Below are positions 10,468-17,624 of a stretch of 64,000 nt of DNA, piece by piece. The notes under the pieces are model-generated. The model was given only the letters and a program-made list of their open reading frames with translations. It had not been told where the DNA came from and did no database searches. The DNA lies in the NCBI GenBank assembly GCA_963838885.1, contig CAWITB010000037.1, positions 62,001 to 126,000 of the forward strand, read 5' to 3'. A program made the position numbers and the translations under genes. Within the stretch, counting starts at the first letter, position 1, and each line of letters begins with the position of its first letter. The stretch comes from JAICMB01 sp963838885. Its GTDB lineage: Bacteria > Acidobacteriota > Terriglobia > Bryobacterales > Bryobacteraceae.

Positions 10468-10752
10468 ATGGCTGAATTTGAAACCGACAAACTGAAAAAG
10501 CTCAAGGCGCAACGGGCGGCGATAGACGCCCGTATGCGCCAGGAACAGTACAAGCTCAATAAGCAGGAACGCGCCAGAGACACCCATCGAAAGGTGCTCG
10601 TTGGCGCGGCCATGATGGAATGGGCGAAACGCAGCAATGAAAACTCCCTGACGCTGGACACGGAGCTGAAACACTTTCTCACCCGCAACGATGAGCGGGC
10701 GCTGTTCGGTCTGCCGCTACTGCCCAAAACGCAAGAACACTCAAGCCATTAG
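10468..10752 (+). CDS. TraD/MobC-like mobilization accessory protein
   Basis: A 94-residue charged helical protein (KLKKLKAQRAAIDARMRQEQ, then RKVLVGAAMMEWA, then FLTRNDERALFGLP). This coiled coil followed by an LVGAA-type motif and a C-terminal F/L-rich tail is the pattern of the short TraD/MobC accessory proteins encoded divergently from MobQ relaxases, which is exactly the arrangement here. Such proteins help the relaxase act at oriT; the divergent interval 10150-10467 would be the natural place for oriT. Confidence 0.65.
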   Translation: MAEFETDKLKKLKAQRAAIDARMRQEQYKLNKQERARDTHRKVLVGAAMMEWAKRSNENSLTLDTELKHFLTRNDERALFGLPLLPKTQEHSSH

Positions 10753-10864
10753 AACAACGGCGGGGGGCTGTGTGGCTGCTGTCATAAATGTTTAACTTCT
10801 TAGAAAGACGCTGGCGCGGTACGCTTCGGGGCTTTGTAGCCACTCGCTTGAAAGGACCGCGCCG

Positions 10865-11148
10865 ATGGAGGATGACAGCAGCAAAAAGGAGAAGCCGCCC
10901 GGCCCGCAGTTGGTGCAAAAAGAGGCGACTAGAAAAAGCCGGAAACGCCTGACGCCGGACGACAAACTCAACAATTTCTGCAAGGCGATGGCCGAGCAGG
11001 AATTATTTGAAGCGGGCGCATTCCCGAACGCCAGAGACGCGGGCGACGTTCGGGAAGAGATGGGGAAAAAGTGGAGCGGTCGTTTGTTGACCAGGAAGCC
11101 AAGAGACGGCGCAGGGCGTTTACCGTGGCGCGCAAGCCTGAGCGATAG
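10865..11148 (+). CDS. Small mobile-element protein (plus-strand paralogue), one frameshift
   Basis: A Lys-rich N-terminus (MEDDSSKKEKPPGP) leads to a helical motif NNFCKAMAEQELFEAGAF. Near 11070 (GGGGAAAAAG) a one-base shift changes to a frame ending in RRRRAFTVARKPER with a stop at 11148; without the shift the frame runs on into low-quality sequence. The stop lies two bases from the stop of the convergent minus-strand gene, which contains the same NNFCKAMAEQELFEAG motif. Function unknown; plasmid/transposon accessory type. Confidence 0.5.
10968..11034 (+). repeat. 67-bp inverted repeat, left arm
   Basis: Starts tcaacaatttctgcaag and ends gaacgccag. It is repeated in inverted orientation, apparently identically, at 11485-11551. 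It encodes the shared NNFCKAMAEQELFEAGAFPNA segment of two convergent small genes. Confidence 0.85.
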
Positions 11149-11150
11149 AT

Positions 11151-11603
11151 TTACTTCTTCTTCGCAGGTGCCTTTTCCACAGGTTCTTTTTCCGGTGTCT
11201 GCTGCTCTTCCGGTGTGCTCGGCGCTGGCTCTTAGCGTGGAAGTAATATTTCCGGCCACACGCTGAGCCCCATACCCAATCGAAAGCCGCCTGTGGATTT
11301 ATGCACCTCGGGTGATTTGGGTCGGTCTTCGTGCCCTGTTTCGACTGGCTGCTGCTCGGGCGTCGTGCCGTCGGGAGCAGCGCTGGTTTCAACATCCTTC
11401 GTCGGGGAAGTTGACTTTTGCTCCGCTTCGGAGAGGGAGGGGCGAGAAAGGCGTGTTAGCTCTTCATGAACATCGCCCACGTGCCTGGCGTTCGGGAATG
11501 CGCCCGCTTCAAATAATTCCTGCTCGGCCATCGCCTTGCAGAAATTGTTGAACTGGTCGAGCGCGGAGAGCGACTGCTCTTCCTTTTTGCGCCGGGTATT
11601 CAT
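11151..11603 (-). CDS. Small mobile-element protein (minus-strand paralogue) with internal stop
   Basis: Begins MNTRRKKEEQSLSALDQ and contains the same NNFCKAMAEQELFEAGAF motif as the convergent plus-strand gene. It then becomes disordered (Ser, Thr, Glu, Pro). A TAA at 11232 ends the frame, but the same frame continues past it with a coherent low-complexity tail (EPAPSTPEEQ...KAPAKKK) to a second stop at 11151. The TAA is part of a 41-bp segment that resembles a Tn3-type terminal repeat, so an insertion of that segment may have created it. Confidence 0.5.
11231..11271 (-). repeat. Possible Tn3-type terminal inverted repeat, outward end to the right
   Basis: On the minus strand the 41 bases start GGGGCTCAGCG and end CCACGCTAAG, the pattern of Tn3-family ends (GGGG...ACGCTAAG). 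It lies inside the minus-strand small gene and supplies the TAA that interrupts it. It differs in its middle part from the two repeats at 11684 and 11769, so it would belong to a different element. It also has internal dyad symmetry. Confidence 0.35.
11485..11551 (-). repeat. 67-bp inverted repeat, right arm
   Basis: Reverse complement of 10968-11034. The two arms are separated by about 450 bases, so the whole interval could form a large cruciform or be inverted by recombination. Confidence 0.85.
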
Positions 11604-11683
11604 TGTTCGTGTGCTCCTCGATGAAGGAAAAGCCCTTGGCCGCGACGCAGAACGCGCCGACGCGCGGATGCATACACCCTCAT

Positions 11684-11721
11684 GGGGTCATCGCAGAGGA
11701 TGTCAGAAATTGTACGCTAAG
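11684..11721 (+). repeat. Tn3-family terminal inverted repeat, copy 1
   Basis: 38 bases beginning GGGGTCATCGCAGAGGATGT and ending TACGCTAAG. GGGG at the outer end and TACGCTAAG at the inner end are diagnostic for Tn3-family ends, whose repeats are usually about 38 bp. The orientation places the transposon to the right, over the ArsR operon and resolvase. Confidence 0.75.
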
Positions 11722-11768
11722 GCCAATACTGCATTGATATGACGAACTATTCCAACGGCCCGCGTATT

Positions 11769-11805
11769 GGGGTCATCGCAGAGGATGTCAAAATCCTACG
11801 CTAAG
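11769..11805 (+). repeat. Tn3-family terminal inverted repeat, copy 2
   Basis: 37 bases, identical to copy 1 over the first 22 bases and over the terminal TACGCTAAG, with a different, one-base-shorter middle. Same orientation as copy 1 and 85 bases away, which suggests nested or successive insertions of related elements. Confidence 0.75.
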
Positions 11806-11842
11806 CCGTATTGGGCTCATCCCTATCGGTGCGCGATGGTTT

Positions 11843-12505
11843 TCAGACGCGCCAGAGCAGATAGAACCCGAGCAGGATAAGCACGCCGCCTATGATAGGG
11901 TCTATCCAGTTTCCGAAACGGCTGCAATCGAGCCGCTTGAGAACACCCCCCGCCGCCGTCCCCACAAGCATGACCGGAAGGCCGTTGCCGATGCCGTACA
12001 GGAACAGCAGCAGCCCGCCATAAAGAAAACTCTGCTTGTACGCCGCGAAGGAAAGCACGGAGGCCAGCACCGGCGTACCGCACGGCCCGATGATGAGCGA
12101 CAGGAGCAGCCCGGTTCCGAAGGCCCCGCCCATCCCCGGACGAAACGCTTTCGGGGTGATGAGCGGCAGGCGAATCCATCCCAGGCGGTAGACGCCCATG
12201 AGGATAGGCAGAAAAGCAATCGCGTACCTGAACGGCGTTCCTATGACCGCCACTCGCCCGATATAGGCCGCGAGCACACCGAGTGACGCCACAGCGACCG
12301 CGATACCGAGCACGAAGGCCAACGCATTGCCGACCGGCCGCTTAATGGTCTGCTCTTTTATTGAGCAGCATGCGCCAGCGGCGGCAGGATAGAGGGCCAG
12401 GCAACAGGGATTCATGCCCGCCACCAACCCGCCCGCAAGCGCCAGGGGCAGGGCGGCAAGGTTGTCCCCGGAGAGCGCCTGACTGAAAGCGTCCAACAAA
12501 TCCAT
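11843..12505 (-). CDS. CcdA/DsbD-type transmembrane electron carrier
   Basis: A 220-residue polytopic membrane protein with six hydrophobic segments. It has the paired Cys of the CcdA family: MNPCCLALYP in the first helix and IIGPCGTPVLASVL in the fourth, each followed by Pro as in CcdA. These proteins pass reducing equivalents across the membrane to a periplasmic thioredoxin-like partner, which fits the thioredoxin-like gene seven bases upstream. It is the last gene of the operon. An extra CCS motif follows the first Cys pair. Confidence 0.85.
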   Translation of the reverse strand: MDLLDAFSQALSGDNLAALPLALAGGLVAGMNPCCLALYPAAAGACCSIKEQTIKRPVGNALAFVLGIAVAVASLGVLAAYIGRVAVIGTPFRYAIAFLPILMGVYRLGWIRLPLITPKAFRPGMGGAFGTGLLLSLIIGPCGTPVLASVLSFAAYKQSFLYGGLLLFLYGIGNGLPVMLVGTAAGGVLKRLDCSRFGNWIDPIIGGVLILLGFYLLWRV

Positions 12506-12512
12506 CCGCTCC

Positions 12513-12899
12513 CTACTGCAACTGTTGAAGCCCGTCGCGCACCGCTTTCACCGTATCGCGGCCCTCGCCTTCGTAGCGGGAGACAACCTGCCCGTTGCGG
12601 TCAAGCACCAGCACCGTGGGCACGGTGAGCACGTGATAGCGGGCAAGCAACTCCGACTTACTGCCCGGCTCCAGCTCCTGCACTACAATGCCACGGGCAC
12701 CTGCGGAGCGCACCAGGTGAATGATTTCCGCGCAGGCGTCACCCGTCGCATTGGCTTCACTCAATTCCGCCACCAGGAGCACGCGCGGGGACGCAGTGGA
12801 GCTAGCGGTTTGCGATGATGCCGGTTCGTGCGCCTTATAGGCGATGATTGCGCCCGCGACGAGCAGCACGGCGGCAAGTCCAATCCATCTCACGCGCAT
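12513..12899 (-). CDS. Membrane-anchored thioredoxin-fold protein without CxxC
   Basis: An N-terminal signal anchor (VRWIGLAAVLLVAGAIIAYK) is followed by a thioredoxin fold with the cis-Pro motif HVLTVPTVLVLDRNG. At the usual CxxC position the sequence reads TGDACAEIIH, so there is only one Cys. The ATG at 12899 overlaps the upstream stop in TGATG; an in-frame ATG at 12908 is also possible. It is expected in the periplasm, reduced by the CcdA-like protein encoded next. Loss of CxxC suggests a one-Cys peroxiredoxin-like or metal-binding role rather than classical disulfide exchange. Confidence 0.75.
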   Translation of the reverse strand: MRVRWIGLAAVLLVAGAIIAYKAHEPASSQTASSTASPRVLLVAELSEANATGDACAEIIHLVRSAGARGIVVQELEPGSKSELLARYHVLTVPTVLVLDRNGQVVSRYEGEGRDTVKAVRDGLQQLQ

Positions 12900-14092
12900 C
12901 AGCAGCATCCTTTCGTTTGCGGCGCGGGCGAGCAGCCGCAGGAACTGCCCGTGTCACACCCGGTTTCAGAGACAGAAGCCGCGATTCCTCCCGGCGCGGC
13001 ATCCTGCACGAACGGCGAGCCGTCCAGCAGACTCTTTTCCGCGCGGGCCAGCTCGCGGCCCAGATAGGCCGCATGGTCGAGGCGCGTCACAAGCTGGCGC
13101 TCAATCGCCGCACAGTACAGCGCCCCCGCCGAGTTGCCTTCCAGAACGCAGTTCAGCACACCCTGATTCGTATAGTGCTCCACCACCAGGCGCTTGGCGC
13201 GTGTATCGGGATAGACCACGAAATATCCGGCCTTGTCGAGCGTGAGGCGCTGCGGCTCCGCCACCTGGATGCGCTCCACGGGCGTATCCTTGAATGGATA
13301 CGGATATGCGCCGGGGTTGCGCTGCGCACACGAGCGCACCTGGCCGCTCACGTTGTCAGGGTCTTCCTCGCCAATCATCGGCACCAGCTCCACTTGTTGC
13401 ATAAACGCCTGCACTTCCTCCCGGCTTACGTTTTTCAGCACCGGACGCTTGCCGCGCGCGCCGATGATGCGGCCCCGTTCATCCAGGCCATTGGCAAACA
13501 AACTCTCAAAGCTCTGCCCCGGCAGATGCCCGATAGCTTGCCGCGTATCCTCTCCGCACAGCAGCAGGAAGCGAATGTGCGGGTTGGCGAGCGTGTTCTT
13601 AATCACCCGCTCGATGCCCAGGTTTTCCGTGTGCATCGTGCCGACAATGGCGAGTCCATCGGGCTTGCTGTCAGCGAGGCTTCTTACCAGCGGTTCGCTG
13701 TTGAGCGCGCAGACCGCGACCGGCGCACCGTAGCGAATAACGGAGTAATCGCCGGGCAGCGGCGGCCAGCCTTGCCGAACCTCGGGTTCCTCGGTCGGGC
13801 AGAGGTCGAGGCCCGCGCCTTCTTCCGGGTAGGCGGCAACAAAAGCATTCGCGGCAATGGCCGGGTAGCAGACGGCGCAGCCCAGGCAGTCGTATTTCTT
13901 CGGAGTGAACACGCTGCGCGCCTGCGTCAGCAACGGAGCCAGCTCTCCCCTGCCCGCTTCGGTTCCCGCGAGCGCGTCCACCGTCTGTTGCAGGCAGCCG
14001 CATTTATGGCACTTGGGTGCGGCAATGGCTTCCTTCAGTTGCTCGGTGATGATGTTGAGCGCGGAGGCAGCGGGCGTTTCAGCAGCGGCCAT
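12899..14092 (-). CDS. MtrA-like / DUF4346 fusion protein with Cys-rich ends
   Basis: The start is the ATG at 14092, inside the end of the V4R gene. The N-terminal part has CHKCGC and KYDCLGCAVCYPA metal-type Cys clusters. The centre (HTENLGIERV, NPHIRFLLLCGED, GQSFESLFANG, GRIIGA) matches the corrinoid-carrying MtrA subunit of tetrahydromethanopterin S-methyltransferase. The C-terminal part (GYFVVYPD, RLVVEHY, LEGNSAGALYCAAI) matches DUF4346, a domain I know as an MtrA companion. The protein ends in a Cys-rich tail (GCDTGSSCGCSP...GCC). MtrA-type methyl-corrinoid chemistry in an ArsR-controlled transposon operon suggests handling of a metal(loid) or its methyl derivative; this is inference. 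Confidence 0.8.
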   Translation of the reverse strand: MAAAETPAASALNIITEQLKEAIAAPKCHKCGCLQQTVDALAGTEAGRGELAPLLTQARSVFTPKKYDCLGCAVCYPAIAANAFVAAYPEEGAGLDLCPTEEPEVRQGWPPLPGDYSVIRYGAPVAVCALNSEPLVRSLADSKPDGLAIVGTMHTENLGIERVIKNTLANPHIRFLLLCGEDTRQAIGHLPGQSFESLFANGLDERGRIIGARGKRPVLKNVSREEVQAFMQQVELVPMIGEEDPDNVSGQVRSCAQRNPGAYPYPFKDTPVERIQVAEPQRLTLDKAGYFVVYPDTRAKRLVVEHYTNQGVLNCVLEGNSAGALYCAAIERQLVTRLDHAAYLGRELARAEKSLLDGSPFVQDAAPGGIAASVSETGCDTGSSCGCSPAPQTKGCC

Positions 14093-14417
14093 GCGGCACC
14101 CCTTCCCACTCCCCGCCGCCAAGCGCGGCTGCACGGTGAATCACGAACTCGCAGGCGGGATTTCCCAGGCCCAGGCAGGCCATTTCTTCCACGCTCCAGG
14201 CTTCGCCCGTGGCTTGGCACAGAAAGCCCTCAAACAGCCCGGCGTCAAAGCCGCAGACCGTGCGCCCCATATTTGCAACCGGCCAGCCCAACGCCTCCGA
14301 GCAGCCGGTAATTTGCAGCCGCGCTCCGTCCGCATTGCGCTGAAGAAAGCGCGACTCAATCACGCTATCCAGGCCGCAGGCGGAAATCAGCACGGATAGC
14401 GCCGTTTCCAGGCTCAC
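14079..14417 (-). CDS. V4R (4-vinyl reductase-like) domain protein
   Basis: A 112-residue single-domain protein. The segment CGFDAGLFEGFLCQATGE, then SVEEMACLGLGNPACEFVI has the conserved Cys/Glu/Cys pattern of V4R domains, which bind small hydrophobic ligands or metal through these Cys. The start is a GTG at 14417 that overlaps the preceding stop (GTGA). V4R domains often act as sensors or carriers; here it probably works with the MtrA-like protein it overlaps. Confidence 0.8.
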   Translation of the reverse strand: MSLETALSVLISACGLDSVIESRFLQRNADGARLQITGCSEALGWPVANMGRTVCGFDAGLFEGFLCQATGEAWSVEEMACLGLGNPACEFVIHRAAALGGGEWEGVPHGRC

Positions 14418-14614
14418 CGGCTTTCATCGCGCTCGCCCGCAATACGCTCGCCGATCACCCGGCCCATCTGCCGCAGCGGAGCCGTAAACCCGCTGTCCAG
14501 ACAAATGAGCTTGACCGCCAGCGCATCGAGCGCCGCGAAATCCGAGCCATCGACACCGCCCAAGGCCGACACGTTGTTGCAACCGGAAACAGGCTGGCAA
14601 CTCGCGGTCTTCAT
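14414..14614 (-). CDS. Small Cys-containing protein of the ArsR operon
   Basis: A 66-residue protein beginning MKTASCQPVSGCNNVSALGG. The ATG at 14614 overlaps the arsR stop (ATGA), and its own stop overlaps the V4R start, so it is surely translated. It has two N-terminal Cys (C6, C12) and a C-terminal amphipathic helix. No family recognised; a small metal-binding or adaptor role is possible. Confidence 0.6.
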   Translation of the reverse strand: MKTASCQPVSGCNNVSALGGVDGSDFAALDALAVKLICLDSGFTAPLRQMGRVIGERIAGERDESR

Positions 14615-14997
14615 GACGCCACGCCTTCCAGCCGGTCGAAGCTTCTTACCTGGGCATCTTCCGCCAGGCACCAGCCTTGATGCAGCAGGGCGAGCACGCA
14701 CGGGTCAAGGATGGAGTAGCGCATCTGCAAGCCGTCGCGCTGCGCTTCGACAATGCCACGGTCGGCCAGCCGTTGCAGTTGATTGGAAACGGCCTGGGGC
14801 TTCATGCCGAGCTTATCGGCCAGCTCGCCCACGCACAGCTCACCGGCGCAGGCCAGCGCATGCAGCATCCGCAGGCGCGTGGTGTTGGCGAGCATCTTGA
14901 AGGTGGATTCGAGCGCTTGCGCCTGGCGCAGCGACAGCAACGGCCGTGCCGTCAATATGGGCTTGGCAGGGCAGGGCGCGCAGCGTTTCTTGCTCAT
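14611..14997 (-). CDS. ArsR/SmtB-family metalloregulator
   Basis: A winged-helix repressor of 128 residues. LANTTRLRMLHALACAGELCVGELADKLGMKPQAVSNQLQRL contains the ArsR helix-turn-helix with a Cys in the ELCVGEL position used for metal binding in this family. Further Cys occur at the N-terminus (CAPCPAK) and near the C-terminus (DPCVLA, WCLAED), consistent with a thiolate metal sensor of the CadC/CmtR/ArsR kind. First gene of a six-gene overlapping operon. A perfect inverted repeat lies just upstream, so autoregulation is likely. Which metal(loid) it senses cannot be read from the sequence. Confidence 0.88.
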   Translation of the reverse strand: MSKKRCAPCPAKPILTARPLLSLRQAQALESTFKMLANTTRLRMLHALACAGELCVGELADKLGMKPQAVSNQLQRLADRGIVEAQRDGLQMRYSILDPCVLALLHQGWCLAEDAQVRSFDRLEGVAS

Positions 14998-15006
14998 ACC
15001 TCAACC

Positions 15007-15026
15007 ATTACACAATATGGTGTAAT
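15007..15026 (-). promoter_or_regulatory. Probable ArsR operator
   Basis: Perfect 7-base inverted repeat attacac-6-gtgtaat, ten bases upstream of the arsR start codon. Its AT-rich dyad form and position match ArsR/SmtB operators that overlap the promoter. Confidence 0.65.
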
Positions 15027-15079
15027 AGGCAAGGCTCGCGCTCCTCAACCGCCCGTTGGTCGAGGATTCTCCAAATCGG

Positions 15080-15646
15080 TTATAGGTCTACATCGACAGC
15101 TTGCGCTGCCGCCCTGTAGAGCGTGGCCTTGTGTACGCCGAAGGTCTTGGCGACTTCTTTGACTGAGCGGCCCTCGGCGATGAGCCGGGCTGCAAGCGCT
15201 GCTTTTTCCGCATCAAGCTTCGCTGGCCTGCCGAACCGTACTCCGCGTTTCATAGCTGCGATTCTTCCCGTGCCTGTCCTTTCTTTAATCAACTCCCGCT
15301 CGAACTCTGCAAGCCCCGCGAATACGGTGAGCACCATGCGCCCTGCGGGCGTGGTGGTGTCCGCCCATGGCTCTGACAGGGATTTGAGACCCACTCCGGC
15401 CTGAGCGATGACATCGGATATTTCCAGAAGATCGCGCGTGGAGCGCGCCAGGCGATCAAGTCTCCAGACAATAATCGTGTCGGCCTCGCGGATATGCTCC
15501 AGCATCTTGGCAAGTTCCGGGCGCTGCCGGTGCGCCCCGGATACCTTCTCCTGAAAGATCCGCTTACACCCCGCCTCTTTTAGTTTCTGAAGCTGGATGT
15601 CGAGGTTCTGGTCTTCAGTGGATACGCGAGCGTAACCAACATGCAT
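15080..15646 (-). CDS. tnpR: Serine recombinase, Tn3 resolvase type
   Basis: From the ATG at 15646 the protein reads MHVGYARVSTEDQNLD, the N-terminal catalytic segment with the nucleophile Ser. It continues with VWRLDRLARST, AGRMVLTVFAGLAEFERELI and a C-terminal helix-turn-helix (SVKEVAKTFGVHKATLYR), the layout of Tn3-family TnpR resolvases (about 188 residues). An upstream extension to 15727 would be non-homologous and enters the IS66 end. Only 18 bases separate this start from the IS66 left end, so the normal res site upstream of tnpR has been displaced. No transposase tnpA is present. Confidence 0.9.
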   Translation of the reverse strand: MHVGYARVSTEDQNLDIQLQKLKEAGCKRIFQEKVSGAHRQRPELAKMLEHIREADTIIVWRLDRLARSTRDLLEISDVIAQAGVGLKSLSEPWADTTTPAGRMVLTVFAGLAEFERELIKERTGTGRIAAMKRGVRFGRPAKLDAEKAALAARLIAEGRSVKEVAKTFGVHKATLYRAAAQAVDVDL

Positions 15647-15664
15647 GGGAATACTAAAAGTAGT

Positions 15665-15684
15665 GTAAGCATCCGATGAACACC
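15665..15684 (+). repeat. IS66 left terminal inverted repeat
   Basis: Begins GTAAGCATCC and continues GATGAACACC; matches the inverted right end except at positions 11 and 12. Confidence 0.85.
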
Positions 15685-15714
15685 GTTGCCGATAAAGGCT
15701 GAGAAAATGGTGAT

Positions 15715-16050
15715 ATGCCAGTGGCAACGGAAATTGATGAAGTGCTCCGGACGGCCATCATGCAGAAGCATTTGATTGAGCTCGTCTACAAGGGACGGCG
15801 GCGAATCGTCGAGCCACACGACTATGGTGTCCACAAAGGGTCGGTCAAGCTTCTTGGATATCAGCTCGCCGGGGCCAGCAGTGGCCCGCTACCAAACTGG
15901 CGATGGTTTGAGATCGATTTGATTACCGAGATGCGTTTGCTCAACCGAAGGTTTCGCGGCGGGCGCGGCGGAGGACCCGGTTCATCAGGGGACCATAATC
16001 AATGGGACGAACTGTTTTTGAGAGTCGAACCAGCTGAGGGTGCGGATTAG
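15715..16050 (+). CDS. IS66 passenger: small WYL-like protein
   Basis: A 111-residue protein inside the IS66 ends, opposite in strand to the transposase genes; its TAG stop overlaps the tnpC stop. The sequence AIMQKHLIELVYKGRRRIVEPHDYG, then WRWFEIDLITEMRLL resembles the ligand-sensing WYL fold (short beta strands with a basic VEPHxYG motif), though without the helix-turn-helix of WYL regulators. It may regulate transposition or be simple cargo. Identification as WYL-like is tentative. Confidence 0.6.
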   Translation: MPVATEIDEVLRTAIMQKHLIELVYKGRRRIVEPHDYGVHKGSVKLLGYQLAGASSGPLPNWRWFEIDLITEMRLLNRRFRGGRGGGPGSSGDHNQWDELFLRVEPAEGAD

Positions 16051-17570
16051 GAAGAATGGGTGATGGCAGGAACCCAGCGATGCGGCAGCAGTTCATCCAA
16101 CTTGGTGAGGGGGTGATCTGCGATGCGCAAGAGCACGTCGCGAAACCAGGCGAACGGATCAACCTTCACCAGTTCGCAAGAGGTCACGAAGCTACGCAAG
16201 ACAGCCGCCGTTTTGCCGCCGCAGTCGCTGCCGAAAAAGGTCCAGTTGGCGCGGCCCACGGCGAAACAGCGCAGCGCGCGTTCAGTGTGATTGTTATTGT
16301 TGGATAAATCCGGATTCTCCACGTAACGCGTCAGCGCCGTCCAGTTTTTTAATGTGTAGGAGACGGCCTGACCCGCCTCGCTCCTGGGCAACAGCTCGTC
16401 CCGAATCTGGAGCAAGTACGCATGCAGCCGCTCCAGCACAGGACGCGATCCGTGTTCGCGCAGCAAGCGTAACTGCTCGCCGTCCACGTTACTTTCACGA
16501 GCCGTTCGTTTCACCCGATAGAGCTGAGCGATCAGAAACAACACTGTGCGCATATGCGAAGGATCGGTTTCCAGTGCCTGATGAAAATGCCGGCGCGCGT
16601 GCGCCCAGCAGCCCACTTCCACCAGACCGCGTTCCGCTTTGGTGAAGAAGGCATCGTAGGCAACGTAGGCATCCGCTTGTAAATGTCCGCGATAAGTTTT
16701 CAAAAACTCTTCGGGTCCGGCACGCTCCCGAGTAGCGGTGTAATCGTACACCGCTGCGACGTGATTGCGATCGCCCACATACGGCCAGATCCGTCCTTTG
16801 CGCGCGTGCGGCAGCTTGCGATCGAGTACTTTCACCGGAGTGTCATCGGTCCCCACGACTTTAGAGGCCAGCACGAATCGCTTCAGCCGCTCATAGAGCG
16901 GCGCCAGCAATTGCGCGCATTGCGCCACCCAGCCGCACAAAGTTTGGTCGGAAATCTCCACGCCGTGCCGCCCAAACATTTTTGCTTGCCGATGTAGAGG
17001 AAGGTGATCCGCATACTTGGCCACAATCACCTGCGCCAATAGGCTCGCTCCCGCCGTGCTCTTCTCGATCGGCTGCGGCGGCTTCGTCGCCGTTTTCACC
17101 GTACAGACGCAGGCGTAAGTAAAGCAGGCGTCCTCGATAACCTTCATCTGTGCAGGAATGTATTCGTAGCGCTCGCTGATTTCTTAGCCGATGCGCCGCA
17201 GATCCCGATCGCAGTGTGCGCAGTGCTTTTCGACTTCTGGCAAGTCGTGCTCGATACGCTCGCGCTTGAGATGCCGCGGCAGCGGCTTTCTTCCGCGTGG
17301 CTTTCCGCTGCCGGAGGAGGATGCACTCGCAGGCGGCTCTTTATCCTGATCGTCGGATTGCTCCGTGTCCGGCAAGGTGATTCGCAATTCAGCCGCAAAT
17401 AGCGCCAATTGTTCGCGCGAAAGCTGCTCGCTCTTTCGTCCCGTTTTGGCTTGCAGCAACTGTCGCAACAGACGCTCGGTGCGATCCAGTTGCGCCGTCA
17501 AATCCACCACGATCTTCTGGAGTGTTTCAGGATCTTGCGGCAGCGTTTTCGGATCGACTGGCAAGCTCAA
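16047..17570 (-). pseudogene. tnpC: IS66 transposase TnpC with one nonsense codon
   Basis: The N-terminal coiled coil (LTAQLDRTERLLRQLL) and zinc-binding part (KHCAHCDRDLRRIG) end at a TAA at 17184-17186. The frame then continues unchanged (EISERYEYIPAQ) through the DDE domain: VVGTDDTPVKVLD, GHLQADAYVAYDA, CWAHARRHF, NNNNHTERALR and the C-terminal IS66 part with WTFFGSDCGGKTAA. Homologues usually have Glu at the stop position, so a single GAA-to-TAA change explains it. Everything else looks intact, so the damage is recent or the base is wrong. Confidence 0.9.
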
Positions 17571-17624
17571 GTGTAAGCGGAAACGGTCGATTCCTCAAGT
17601 AAAAAGATGCGGAATAACCAATAT

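Noticed and set aside
10762..10802. GGGGG...TTCTTAG stretch as a further Tn3 end
   Set aside because: It lacks the ACGCTAAG inner end and the middle does not match the other repeats.
12848..14311. 487-residue plus-strand open frame across the MtrA-like gene
   Set aside because: Antisense shadow in GC-rich DNA; the minus-strand genes have family motifs and overlapping starts and stops.
17564..17610. GTAAGCGG near the tnpB-tnpC junction as an internal IS end
   Set aside because: It shares only the first six bases with the IS66 ends and lies in the normal tnpB-tnpC gap.
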